A DNA stretch of 64,000 nt, from NCBI GenBank assembly GCA_001403755.1, contig CYUH01000015.1, positions 1,094,589-1,158,588 on the forward strand. The letters are read 5' to 3'. This document shows positions 18,301 through 25,667 of this stretch, in pieces (the first letter of the stretch is position 1; every line of letters begins with the position of its first letter). The notes beneath the pieces are model-generated. The model was not told where the DNA came from. It worked only from the letters and a program-made list of their open reading frames with translations, and did no database searches. Source of the stretch: Chryseobacterium senegalense. Its GTDB lineage: Bacteria > Bacteroidota > Bacteroidia > Flavobacteriales > Weeksellaceae. A program made the position numbers and the translations under genes.

Positions 18301-18656
18301 CATTAACCGTTGGAAATTTCTTAGGAGGAATTTGGGCAAATGAATCTTGGGGAAGATATTGGAGCTGGGATCCGAAAGAGACCTGGGCGTTCATTTCCAT
18401 CATGGTGTATGCTTTCGTTTTACACATGCGATTAGTTCCTGGCTTACGCAGCAGATGGGCGTTCCACGTTGCAACAATGTTTGCCTTTTGTTCAATGGTA
18501 ATGACCTACTTCGGGGTGAATTATTATCTAAGCGGATTGCACTCTTACGCTGCAGGAGACCCGATTCCCGTTCCGGCATGGGTGTACATAGGATTGTCGA
18601 CCATGTTGATTTTAGCTGCAGTTTCTTATTTTAGATTTAAAGAGTTAAAGAAATAA
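15363..18656 (+). CDS. Fused CcsB-CcsA (ResB/ResC) cytochrome c biogenesis protein
   Basis: At 1097 aa this is the single-protein System II haem-lyase, exporting haem and attaching it to apocytochrome c at the outer face of the inner membrane. The N-terminal ResB part has three membrane segments in the first 100 residues, a large periplasmic domain (about 105-430) and a fourth segment near 435-460. A second hydrophobic segment (about 475-490) ends in FSAQ and is followed by a His-rich stretch (about 494-520) and a 250-aa extracytoplasmic region. The CcsA part (about 750-1097) has the external histidine motif RWYMSGHAPW, the haem-binding tryptophan-rich motif ESWGRYWSWDPKETW near residue 1000, and further membrane histidines. 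The fusion is usual in Bacteroidota. It ends at a strong terminator. Confidence 0.94.
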   Translation: MKKIQNILISTHTMAVLLLVFAIAMAYATFLENDFGTPVAKALIYEAKWFEAIMFILILNFIGNISRYRLLRREKWPILVFHLSFILLFIGGAITRYISYEGIMHIREGETSNEVITDKNYFKIQIEEKGDILNYQDVPFTMISDEAKKSKWIAKLFGKTFKAGYDFHGKQINVKQLHYIQRKKDSLIADQNGAEYLHVVSAGNTGRENFYIKPGEATSINGTLVTYNRAIEGAVEFRNDNGNLMIKTPVDANFMTMATQATGTTKKDEFQPLALRSLYTVNELKLVVPEGLKKGKLIAYEGDRKKDKDVPDQLTVEVQGPKTKQIVDLSVEKGNPNAFKQIAIDGMNVMLGFGPKVYNTPFSLKLDKFVMETYPGSSSPSAYESHVQIIDEGKQTPYKIYMNHVLNHSGYRFFQASFDPDRKGTVLSVNHDFWGTLISYIGYAFLFLGMFVTFFWKGSHFWKLNENLKSVNKKRIATVLLLLLSLNFSAQEIDTHGTDGSGKQTHSANDGHNHGNADALLMEEPAAKKPANSFALKSPKMISADEIISRNRISKEHADKFGYLLVQNYEGRIVPMNTQALDVLRKLYKRDEFRGSDGKKLTANQWFLSINTDTPSWTMVPLIKVINGGDELKKKVKANEDGYTSLMNMFPADETGQLHYVLEADYQAAFRKKPAEQNKYDLAVIDLNDRVQAFNEFFSGQFMRIVPVQNDPNNTWHSWLDQNFEPDEASQKVMGPYFSSVLEAQQTGNWSKADTELRKLKDYQKTWGKNVIPSQSKVDVEVFMNQLNLYFKLLIFYTIIGGLLLILGFVDLFKPNKILSKVIKGIIAIGCIGYFAHFLGLVARWYMSGHAPWSNGYEAIIFISWVGISAGLLLYRNSNALIPAAGFMVAVIMMGFAHGGSALDPQITPLVPVLKSYWLIIHVAIITSSYGFFALSMIIAVITLVFFIISSKNLYKVHHDTTLKELSIVSEMSLTIGLFALTVGNFLGGIWANESWGRYWSWDPKETWAFISIMVYAFVLHMRLVPGLRSRWAFHVATMFAFCSMVMTYFGVNYYLSGLHSYAAGDPIPVPAWVYIGLSTMLILAAVSYFRFKELKK

Positions 18657-18674
18657 TCAACCTAAAATAATCAT

Positions 18675-18706
18675 AAAATCCCGAAATTGTTTTCGGGATT
18701 TTTTTT
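18675..18706 (+). terminator. Intrinsic terminator of ccsBA
   Basis: A 12-bp stem AAAATCCCGAAA / TTTCGGGATTTT (18675-18686, 18691-18702) with a TTGT loop is followed by a T run. Confidence 0.93.
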
Positions 18707-18755
18707 CTAAATTTTTTACAACGAATGCTGTAGCGAAACTTCAGCAAATATTCAT

Positions 18756-18763
18756 TAAATTTG
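18756..18763 (+). promoter_or_regulatory. -7 promoter element of rnz
   Basis: TAAATTTG lies 42 nt upstream of the TTG start at 18805; the -33 box is not clear. Confidence 0.5.
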
Positions 18764-18804
18764 TATTTCAAATTCATTAACATCTAAACCCAACTTCCAA
18801 CAGT

Positions 18805-19719
18805 TTGAGTACTTATCTTACCATTCTCGGTTTTAATTCGGCGATTCCTACGGTGAATTCCTCTCCCACGGCTCAGTTCCTAGAAATGGAAGAACGTGCA
18901 TTTCTAATTGATTGTGGCGAAGGTACACAAGTTCAGCTGCGAAAAGCAAAAGCAAGATTCTCAAAAATTAATCATATTTTTATTTCGCATCTTCATGGCG
19001 ATCACTGTTTTGGTTTGCCGGGACTTATTGCATCTTTCAGACTATTAGGTAGAGAAACTCCGCTTCACGTGTATGGGCCGAAAGGAATTAGGGAAATGCT
19101 GGAAACAATTTTCAAGATTACCGAAACGCACAAAGGTTTCGAGGTGATTTATCATGAACTCGAAAGCAAAGAATCCGAGAAAATTTACGAAGATAATCGA
19201 GTAGAAGTATACACCATTCCCCTTGATCACAGGATTTATTGCAACGGCTATCTTTTCCGCGAGAAACCCAAAGAACGCCATCTCAACATGCAAGAAATTG
19301 CAAAATATCCCGAAATTGAATCCTGCGATTATCACAACTTAAAACTTGGGAAAGATTTTATTTTGAGTGATGGTTATGTTCTGAAAAACGAGATCCTCAC
19401 CACGGAACCAAGCAAATCTGTTTCCTATGCGTTTTGCAGTGACACTCGATATTTAGAAACGATTTTGCCGATTATTGAAAACGTAGATGTTTTATATCAC
19501 GAATCTACTTTCCTTCACGATTTAAAGGAAATGGCTGATTATACTGGACATACAACCGCTTTAGAAGCAGCCCGAATCGCCAGAAAAGCTAACGTTGGAA
19601 AGTTGATCTTAGGTCATTTCTCCAACCGTTATCACGATCTCAGTGTTTTTACCGACGAGGCAAGAGAAGTTTTCCCCAATTCGTTTTTGCCGAAAGCATT
19701 AGAGCCGATTAAAATTTAA
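18805..19719 (+). CDS. rnz: Ribonuclease Z
   Basis: This 304-aa metallo-beta-lactamase-fold endonuclease processes tRNA 3' ends. The zinc motif HLHGDH (62-67, FISHLHGDHCFGLPG), the start STYLTILGFNSAIPT, SSPTAQFL, DCGEGTQ and later histidines in YHESTF and HTTALEAA ... ILGHFSNRY are present. The start is a TTG at 18805; no in-frame ATG precedes it, and the family N-terminus begins exactly here. The next gene follows after 46 bp and is probably co-transcribed. Confidence 0.95.
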   Translation: MSTYLTILGFNSAIPTVNSSPTAQFLEMEERAFLIDCGEGTQVQLRKAKARFSKINHIFISHLHGDHCFGLPGLIASFRLLGRETPLHVYGPKGIREMLETIFKITETHKGFEVIYHELESKESEKIYEDNRVEVYTIPLDHRIYCNGYLFREKPKERHLNMQEIAKYPEIESCDYHNLKLGKDFILSDGYVLKNEILTTEPSKSVSYAFCSDTRYLETILPIIENVDVLYHESTFLHDLKEMADYTGHTTALEAARIARKANVGKLILGHFSNRYHDLSVFTDEAREVFPNSFLPKALEPIKI

Positions 19720-19765
19720 TTTTGTTAATTGAAATTTAATCGTCAAACCTATCATTTTCTAAGCA

Positions 19766-20530
19766 ATGAATTTTGATGAATTAAAAATTTTCCTCGACGA
19801 AAAAGCCGATTTCTACAACAATCCGGAATTTATCGAACACGACCCAATTCAGATTCCGCATCGTTTTTCTTCCAAACAAGACATCGAAATCGCAGGGTTT
19901 TTGGCGGCGACAATTTCCTGGGGAAACCGAAAATCAATCATCAATGATGCCGAAAAGATGATGAATTTTATGGATCATGCCCCTTTCGATTTTGTGAAAA
20001 ATGTTACCCGGAAAGATCTCGATTTTCTTGAAGGAAAAAGCATTCACAGGACTTTCAGCGGAGAAGATTTTCGGCAATTTATTATGAATTTCAAGAGGAT
20101 TTATCAAGAAAATGACAGCTTGGAAAATTTGTTTTTAATGCAAGAAAATGAGCATAATTATTACCACGCTTTGGAAAGATTCAGAAATCGGTTTCTCGGA
20201 AAAACGCTTCACAGAAGCCATAAACACGTAAGTTCAACGTATAAAAATTCTTCCGCAAAGAGATTGATGATGTTTCTTCGTTGGATGATTCGCAAAGATA
20301 GAAGAGGCGTAGATTTTGGAATTTGGGAAAACCTGGAACAGAAATATCTTTCCATTCCTTTGGATGTGCATACGGGAAATATTTCAAGAAAACTCAATTT
20401 ACTTCAACGAAGACAGAACGATTGGAAAACTGTAGAAGAATTGGACTTCATATTACGCAAATTTAATGCGGAAGATCCCGCAAAATACGACTTTGCGCTG
20501 TTTGGCTTGGGTGTTACGAAAGATTTTTGA
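19766..20530 (+). CDS. TIGR02757 (DUF2400) family protein
   Basis: This 254-aa protein belongs to a conserved Bacteroidota family of unknown function. Typical segments are the N-terminal HDPIQIPHRFS, DIEIAGFLAATISWGNRKSI and the C-terminal RKDRRGVDFGIWE and IPLDVHTGNISRKL, ending in FALFGLGV. The helical fold with a conserved DVHTG block recalls helix-hairpin-helix DNA glycosylases, but this is inference and no lyase residue can be assigned with confidence. It lies downstream of rnz and ends 1 bp before the promoter element of the next gene. Confidence 0.85.
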   Translation: MNFDELKIFLDEKADFYNNPEFIEHDPIQIPHRFSSKQDIEIAGFLAATISWGNRKSIINDAEKMMNFMDHAPFDFVKNVTRKDLDFLEGKSIHRTFSGEDFRQFIMNFKRIYQENDSLENLFLMQENEHNYYHALERFRNRFLGKTLHRSHKHVSSTYKNSSAKRLMMFLRWMIRKDRRGVDFGIWENLEQKYLSIPLDVHTGNISRKLNLLQRRQNDWKTVEELDFILRKFNAEDPAKYDFALFGLGVTKDF

Positions 20531-20531
20531 G

Positions 20532-20539
20532 TAATTTTG
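20532..20539 (+). promoter_or_regulatory. -7 promoter element for the coiled-coil membrane protein
   Basis: TAATTTTG overlaps an in-frame TTG that could be mistaken for a start codon. The ATG at 20552 follows 12 nt later, giving a very short leader. Confidence 0.5.
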
Positions 20540-20551
20540 CAAAAAAAAAGT

Positions 20552-21103
20552 ATGGGCCGAAAAGAATTGCGCGAAAGAAATATTCAGTTCCTTGAAAAAG
20601 TAACCGATAAAATTATGTGGTGGATCGGCTCTGTACCTTCACTCATCGTACATTCGCTGGTTTTTATCACGGCATTTCTATTGCCGATTTTCGGGATAGT
20701 TTCTGTAGATAAGATGCTCTTGGTTCTTACGACAGTTTTATCTTTGGAAGCAATTTATTTTTCAATTTTCATTCAAATGTCGGTAAATCGCAGCCACGAA
20801 CATATCGAAGATATCCGAGAAGACATCGAAGAAATCCAAGATGATATTGAGGAAATTAGCGAAGATATCGAGGAAATCAGTGAAGATATCGACGATATTC
20901 AGGAAGATATTGAAGATATTGCCGATGATGAAGACGAAGACGACCACATCGAAAAAGCACGAAATGTGATGCTAAAAAGCAATGTTTCGTCCAACAAAAA
21001 CGACATCAAAGCACTTCGGGAAGTCATTGCAAATCTGCAGCAACAACTCGAAGATCTGAAAAAAAACGAGGAAAATTCAGCGGAAGAAACGCCAGAAAAT
21101 TAG
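20552..21103 (+). CDS. Two-TM membrane protein with acidic isoleucine-heptad coiled coil
   Basis: This 183-aa protein has a basic N-terminus, two hydrophobic segments (about 26-50 and 54-76), then about 38 residues in which 12 isoleucines follow a perfect 3-4 spacing (residues 85-123) and almost every other position is Asp or Glu. An acidic linker and a second, ordinary coiled-coil region (about 150-172) follow. The membrane part recalls DUF1003-like proteins (TTVLSLEAIYFSIFIQMSVNR), but that match is weak. The ATG at 20552 is chosen because the upstream TTG lies inside a TAnnTTTG promoter element. The stop overlaps the stop of the convergent rsmA by a few bases. Function unknown. Confidence 0.78.
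   Translation: MGRKELRERNIQFLEKVTDKIMWWIGSVPSLIVHSLVFITAFLLPIFGIVSVDKMLLVLTTVLSLEAIYFSIFIQMSVNRSHEHIEDIREDIEEIQDDIEEISEDIEEISEDIDDIQEDIEDIADDEDEDDHIEKARNVMLKSNVSSNKNDIKALREVIANLQQQLEDLKKNEENSAEETPEN
20804..20920 (+). repeat. Degenerate 21-nt coding repeats (isoleucine heptads)
   Basis: About five and a half imperfect copies of a unit like GAAGATATCGAGGAAATCAGT encode the 7-residue pattern (D/E)(D/E)I-x-(D/E)(D/E)I. The copies differ mostly at third positions, so the protein pattern is kept by selection and this is not a recent DNA duplication. Confidence 0.8.
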
Positions 21104-21867
21104 GCGCTTATCCATTCATGGGTAAATAATATAAAATCTTCCACCGAAAGTTCTTCCGCCCGCTGATCCAAGAAAGGATGATTTTTCAGTGATTCCGGAA
21201 TTTCTAAAACCTTTAAAGAATTTGACAGTTTTTTTCTTCTCTGATTAAAACCTGCTTTCACGATTTGCTTGAACAAAATCTCGTTACCTGCCAATCCCGC
21301 TTTCGGATTTCGGGTTAAGCGAATAACACCGGATTTTACTTTTGGAGGAGGATTGAAAACATTTTCGTGAACGGTAAATAAATATTTCACATCGTAAAGC
21401 GCCTGTACCAAAACCGATAAGATTCCGTAATCTTTGGTACGCGGAACCGCTGCAGTTCTCTCCGCAACTTCTTTCTGAAACATTCCGACCATTTCCGGCA
21501 CATTTTCGTAAAAGTCAATAATTTTAAATAAAATTTGAGACGAAATATTGTAAGGAAAATTCCCAATAACTGCGACCTGATCACCGAAAGTTTCCGCTAT
21601 GTTGATTTTAAGGAAGTCACCGGTAAAATGCTTATCCTGCAATTTTGGATAGTGGTTTTTCAAATAATCCACAGATTCCGTATCGATTTCTGCCACAAAA
21701 ACTTCAGCATTTTTCTCCAAAAGATATTTGGTGAGAACGCCCATTCCCGGGCCAACTTCTAGAATTTTTTTATAATTTTCCAAACTCAGTCCTTCCACGA
21801 TTTTCTGTGCAATATTTTCGTCTGTAAGAAAATGCTGACCGAGATGTTTTTTGGCTCTAACGCTCAT
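21100..21867 (-). CDS. rsmA: 16S rRNA adenine(1518/1519) N6-dimethyltransferase
   Basis: This 255-aa enzyme (KsgA) dimethylates two adenines near the 3' end of 16S rRNA during small-subunit maturation. The N-terminal VRAKKHLGQHFLTDENIAQKI, the SAM site ILEVGPGMGVLT, the catalytic motif IGNFPYNISSQI and the C-terminal NQRRKKLSNSL are all diagnostic. The ATG at 21867 is preferred over a TTG 15 nt upstream because it gives the family N-terminus. Its stop overlaps the stop of the convergent coiled-coil gene, with no terminator between them. Confidence 0.96.
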   Translation of the reverse strand: MSVRAKKHLGQHFLTDENIAQKIVEGLSLENYKKILEVGPGMGVLTKYLLEKNAEVFVAEIDTESVDYLKNHYPKLQDKHFTGDFLKINIAETFGDQVAVIGNFPYNISSQILFKIIDFYENVPEMVGMFQKEVAERTAAVPRTKDYGILSVLVQALYDVKYLFTVHENVFNPPPKVKSGVIRLTRNPKAGLAGNEILFKQIVKAGFNQRRKKLSNSLKVLEIPESLKNHPFLDQRAEELSVEDFILFTHEWISA

Positions 21868-21998
21868 AAATTCAATATTCAATTAATAAAAATGCGGTAC
21901 TAGGAAGATGTCCTTTATGTTTTTTTTAACACCGATTTTCTAGGATTCTCCGCAAATTACGGAAGTTTTTTTCTATTTTAGCAGAAATTTTTTATTTA

Positions 21999-22898
21999 AT
22001 GGCAAAGACAGTTGAAGATTTTAACAAGAGACGGCTTCGCTCAAGCAATATTACGGTAGTGATTAGTATTGCGTTGGTGTTATTTTTATTAGGTTTAATG
22101 GGGCTAATCCTCATCAATGCTCAAAAATACTCCGATTATATCAAGGAACAATTGGTAGTGAATGCTTATTTTGATGAAAATTATGATGCTAAAGATTCAG
22201 TAAAAATTGTAAAAAGAGAAGCTGAAGCTTTCAAGAAAATTCAAAGTTTAACGCCTGTGAAACGTGCAACATACATCAGCCGAGAAATGGCTGCTCAGGA
22301 GGCTAAAAAAAGTATGGGAATTGAAAGTAGCGCGCTTTTCGAAGAAAATATTTTCCCTTCATCAGTAGAAATCGCATTGAGACCAGAATATGTAGATCCT
22401 GTAAAAATCGATGAAGCCATTAAACAAATCAAAGCTACACCAGGAATTGTCGATGTGAAAAACAACAGCACTTTAATGGTGGAAGTGTACAATAACCTCA
22501 ATAATATTTTGAAGTGGATTTTAGGATTTTCAATCTTATTTTTGATTTTGGCAGTAGTGCTTATCAACAATTCAATCAGGCTGAAAATATTCTCTAAACG
22601 ATTTATTATCAAGACGATGCAGTTGGTTGGAGCCAAACGTAGATTTATCTTAAAGCCGTTCATCAAGGAAGCTGTAATATTAGGAATCATCGGTGCAGTC
22701 CTTGGTTTGGCAGTACTTTTCGGAGCTTGGTATTATTTTATCACCGAAATCGGAACTCCATTTGCGCAAGACAATAATCAGTTGATTATTTTAGTGGCCG
22801 GGATTTTAGTTCTTGGTGTTCTTATTACCGTAATCAGTACAATTTTCGCAACTTGGAGATTCTTAAGATCGAATGTTGATGACTTATATTATTCTTAA
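21999..22898 (+). CDS. ftsX: FtsX-family cell division permease
   Basis: This 299-aa membrane protein normally partners the ATPase FtsE in the divisome and activates peptidoglycan hydrolases. The topology is typical: one membrane segment (about 19-42), an extracytoplasmic domain (about 45-165) and three C-terminal membrane segments (about 168-190, 222-248, 258-285). The motif SIRLKIFSKRFIIKTMQLVGAKRRFILKPF spans the cytoplasmic loop. ftsE is not adjacent, as is common in flavobacteria. The DUF3098 gene starts 2 bp after the stop. Confidence 0.93.
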   Translation: MAKTVEDFNKRRLRSSNITVVISIALVLFLLGLMGLILINAQKYSDYIKEQLVVNAYFDENYDAKDSVKIVKREAEAFKKIQSLTPVKRATYISREMAAQEAKKSMGIESSALFEENIFPSSVEIALRPEYVDPVKIDEAIKQIKATPGIVDVKNNSTLMVEVYNNLNNILKWILGFSILFLILAVVLINNSIRLKIFSKRFIIKTMQLVGAKRRFILKPFIKEAVILGIIGAVLGLAVLFGAWYYFITEIGTPFAQDNNQLIILVAGILVLGVLITVISTIFATWRFLRSNVDDLYYS

Positions 22899-22900
22899 AA

Positions 22901-23203
22901 ATGGCTAAAAAATATAAAAATTTCTCCGCTGACAATATCGGAGCAAAAGAAGTAGAAGTTTCTCAGGAAAACAGTTTCTATTTCGGCAAAGAAAACTATA
23001 AATGGATGCTAATTGGTTTGGCGCTAATTGTTGTAGGTTTTCTATTGATGATGGGAGCTGATGCCAATACCGTAGGTGGGAAATACGATCCCAATTCCTG
23101 GAACGAAGACATTTTCTCCATTCGCAGAATCCGCATTGCGCCGGTTTTGGTGATCGCCGGTTTTGCCGTAGAAGTTTATGCGATTTTGAAAAGAAATAAA
23201 TAA
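22901..23203 (+). CDS. DUF3098 family membrane protein
   Basis: This 100-aa protein has two membrane segments (about 35-52 and 78-95) separated by a short loop with the DUF3098 signature GGKYDPNSWNEDIFSIRRIRIAP. The family occurs next to ftsX and uppP in many Bacteroidota, which suggests an envelope or division role, but the function is unknown. It is in an operon with ftsX and terminated by the hairpin at 23222-23274. Confidence 0.87.
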   Translation: MAKKYKNFSADNIGAKEVEVSQENSFYFGKENYKWMLIGLALIVVGFLLMMGADANTVGGKYDPNSWNEDIFSIRRIRIAPVLVIAGFAVEVYAILKRNK

Positions 23204-23221
23204 ATTTAATCTCTTATAAAC

Positions 23222-23274
23222 AAACTTTGTCAAAGCAATATTTAATTAAGGTGCGCTTTGACAAAGTTTTTTTT
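23222..23274 (+). terminator. Long-stem intrinsic terminator after ftsX-DUF3098
   Basis: A perfect 15-bp stem AAACTTTGTCAAAGC / GCTTTGACAAAGTTT (23222-23236, 23255-23269) with an 18-nt loop is followed by T8. It lies 21 bp before uppP and could also modulate read-through into it. Confidence 0.88.
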
Positions 23275-23294
23275 AATAAAAATAGTTCTCTCAA

Positions 23295-24107
23295 ATGGAT
23301 TTAATCAAAGCAATCATCATTGCCATTATCGAAGGTTTAACCGAATATCTTCCCGTTTCTTCCACTGCACACATGATTTTCACCAGTTCACTCTTCGGAA
23401 TTCAGGAAGACGAATTTGTGAAAATGTTTCAGGTTTCCATTCAGTTTGGAGCCATTCTGGCGGTAGTTTTTTTATACTGGAAGAAGTTTTTCAACTTCAA
23501 AAACATTAATTTTTATTTAAAACTTGCCGTTGCAGTAGTTCCGGCTTTGGTTTTAGGAAAACTATTTGACGACAAAATTGAAGCTGTTCTCGGCGATCCG
23601 GTTCCGATCGCAATTGTGCTCATTTTGGGTGGAGTAGTATTGCTCTTTATCGATCAATTATTCAAAACTCCAATCGTTGATGATGAGAAAGATATTTCCT
23701 ACAAAAGTGCCATTATCATTGGTTTTTGGCAATGTCTTGCGATGATGCCCGGAACCAGCAGGAGTGCCGCTTCTATCATCGGGGGAATGCAGCAAAAACT
23801 TACCCGAAAGGCAGCCGCAGAATTTTCATTTTTCCTCGCAGTTCCTACCATGTTGGCGGTAACCACGTACTCGATTTTCCTGAAAGATTGGAACCACAAT
23901 GGAGTAGAACAAAAAGGTTACGAAATGCTGATGCAAGGTGATAATCTAATGTTATTTTTGGTCGGAAACGTCGTAGCATTCGTGGTTGCGGTGGTCGCCA
24001 TCAAGTTTTTCATCGGGGTTTTAACAAAATATGGTTTCAAACCTTGGGGTTGGTACCGAATCATCGTTGGAATCGTTTTGCTGATTTATTTTACACAATT
24101 TGCATAA
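23295..24107 (+). CDS. uppP: Undecaprenyl-diphosphatase
   Basis: This 270-aa polytopic membrane enzyme (BacA) regenerates the undecaprenyl-phosphate lipid carrier for peptidoglycan and O-antigen synthesis. The two signature blocks EGLTEYLPVSSTAH (13-26) and MMPGTSRSAASIIGG (about 150) are intact and provide the catalytic residues. About eight hydrophobic segments are visible, ending with the amphipathic RIIVGIVLLIYF. It lies between a terminator and a GC-richer repeat-like element. Confidence 0.96.
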   Translation: MDLIKAIIIAIIEGLTEYLPVSSTAHMIFTSSLFGIQEDEFVKMFQVSIQFGAILAVVFLYWKKFFNFKNINFYLKLAVAVVPALVLGKLFDDKIEAVLGDPVPIAIVLILGGVVLLFIDQLFKTPIVDDEKDISYKSAIIIGFWQCLAMMPGTSRSAASIIGGMQQKLTRKAAAEFSFFLAVPTMLAVTTYSIFLKDWNHNGVEQKGYEMLMQGDNLMLFLVGNVVAFVVAVVAIKFFIGVLTKYGFKPWGWYRIIVGIVLLIYFTQFA

Positions 24108-24113
24108 TTTTTT

Positions 24114-24194
24114 GGGCAGCTTTTCCGCCCTCCGTTCCCGCTTTTTTGCCTGCACTTTGTTACGGCAAAAAGAGCTCCACTCAGGTCGGGCTGC
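24114..24194. repeat. GC-richer intergenic palindromic element (possible dispersed repeat)
   Basis: Eighty-one bases between uppP and truB have higher G+C than their surroundings. They begin with GGGCAGC and end with GGGCTGC, so GCAGC and GCTGC can close an outer stem. Inside, TTTTTGCC and GGCAAAAA form a strong central hairpin. The composition and layout recall short intergenic repeats scattered through flavobacterial genomes. Only one copy is in this window. Confidence 0.5.
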
Positions 24195-24228
24195 GAGAAC
24201 CATTTTTTTACCAATTTAGTTTTCCCCA

Positions 24229-24930
24229 ATGACGGATCAGGATTTCTTACAAGGACAAATTATTTTACTCGACAAACCTCTGGATTGGACGAGTTTTCAG
24301 GCCGTAAATAAGCTGAAATATAAACTCAAAAATGAGTTTAAACTTCCAAAGAAATTCAAAATTGGTCATGCAGGAACTTTGGATCCTCGCGCAACAGGAC
24401 TTTTAATCGTTTGTACCGGGAAATTCACCAAAAAAATCCCGGAAATTCAGGATGCACCAAAAGAATATTTAACCGAAATTAAAATCGGTGTGCAAACTGA
24501 ATCCTACGACACAGAAAAACCAGAGATTCTGCAACGGGATTTCTCCCATATTTCAGATGAATTTATCAAAGAAACATTAGAAAAATTCCTTGGAGAAATT
24601 GAACAGAAACCTCCGGTGTTCTCCGCCATAAAAATCGATGGAAACCGTGCTTACGATCTTGCCAGAGCCGGAAAAGAAGTCGAAATGAAATCAAGAAAAA
24701 CAACTATTCATTATCTCAATAATATCGAAATCGATTTGCCACTTGTACGCTTTACCGTTGGTTGTTCCAAAGGAACTTATATCCGAAGTTTAGCTCACGA
24801 TATTGGTCAAGAGTTAGGAGTTGGAGCATATCTCACCAATTTACGACGAACAAAAATCGGAGATTACTCCATAGAAAATGCTTCAACACAGTATTTGGAA
24901 AATAATTTCAGGTTTTCCGATGGAATTTAA
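24229..24930 (+). CDS. truB: tRNA pseudouridine(55) synthase
   Basis: This 233-aa enzyme makes the pseudouridine at position 55 of the T-loop in most tRNAs. The catalytic motif [13 protein letters not shown] carries Asp52. N-terminal [18 protein letters not shown] and later [18 protein letters not shown] and [15 protein letters not shown] are typical. It is short compared with E. coli TruB because the C-terminal PUA domain is missing, which is usual for Bacteroidota. rluF follows after 14 bp, so the two RNA-modification genes probably form one transcript. Confidence 0.95.
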   Translation: MTDQDFLQGQIILLDKPLDWTSFQAVNKLKYKLKNEFKLPKKFKIGHAGTLDPRATGLLIVCTGKFTKKIPEIQDAPKEYLTEIKIGVQTESYDTEKPEILQRDFSHISDEFIKETLEKFLGEIEQKPPVFSAIKIDGNRAYDLARAGKEVEMKSRKTTIHYLNNIEIDLPLVRFTVGCSKGTYIRSLAHDIGQELGVGAYLTNLRRTKIGDYSIENASTQYLENNFRFSDGI

Positions 24931-24944
24931 TAATATTTCTCATC

Positions 24945-25667
24945 ATGGAAAAAACACGTATCAATAAATATCTTTCGGAAGTTGGATTCTGTTCGCGCCG
25001 CGAAGCCGACCGAATGTTGGAGCAGGGAAGAATCACGGTCAATGGCGCAGCACCAGAACTGGGCACCAAAGTTTCCGATGAAGATGAAATCATGGTCGAT
25101 GGTATCTCGATCCGAAAAACCGAGGAAGAACACGTCTATATCGCTCTGAATAAGCCGGTTGGAATCGTATGTACCACCGATACAAAACGCGAAAAAAACA
25201 ATATTGTCGACTTCGTGAACCATCCGAAAAGAATTTTTCCGGTAGGAAGATTGGATAAACCCAGTGAAGGCCTTATTTTATTGACTTCCGATGGTGATAT
25301 TGTAAACAAAATACTTCGCGCCAGAAATAACCACGAGAAAGAATATATCGTTCGCGTCGATAAACCTATTACGCCGCAATTCCTTCATAAAATGCGAAAC
25401 GGAGTTCCTATTTTAGGCGTCATAACCAATAAATGTGAAGTGGAGCAAATCGATACTTTATCGTTCAGAATCATCTTAACTCAAGGGCTGAACCGACAAA
25501 TTCGCAGAATGTGCGAATATTTAGGATATGAAGTGAAGAAGCTGAAGCGAATCAGAATCATGAACATCAAACTCGACTTGCCAATCGGTAAATGGCGTGA
25601 TTTAACGGAAGCCGAAATGACCGAACTGAACGATTTACTTGGCGATTCCGAGAAAATTGCTGATTAA
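24945..25667 (+). CDS. rluF: 23S rRNA pseudouridine synthase, RluF/RsuA family
   Basis: This 240-aa protein has an N-terminal S4 RNA-binding domain ([22 protein letters not shown], about 3-60) and a RsuA-type catalytic domain with [10 protein letters not shown] (catalytic Asp104). It also has the sequence [19 protein letters not shown], which is typical of the RluF branch. The likely target is uridine 2604 of 23S rRNA, by family only. Its TAA overlaps the stop of the convergent HD gene. Confidence 0.9.
   Translation: MEKTRINKYLSEVGFCSRREADRMLEQGRITVNGAAPELGTKVSDEDEIMVDGISIRKTEEEHVYIALNKPVGIVCTTDTKREKNNIVDFVNHPKRIFPVGRLDKPSEGLILLTSDGDIVNKILRARNNHEKEYIVRVDKPITPQFLHKMRNGVPILGVITNKCEVEQIDTLSFRIILTQGLNRQIRRMCEYLGYEVKKLKRIRIMNIKLDLPIGKWRDLTEAEMTELNDLLGDSEKIAD

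Noticed and set aside
20804..20920. Possible DNA satellite or CRISPR in the repeat tract
   Set aside because: The repeats are in frame inside a gene, keep a protein heptad pattern and differ at third positions, so they are coding.
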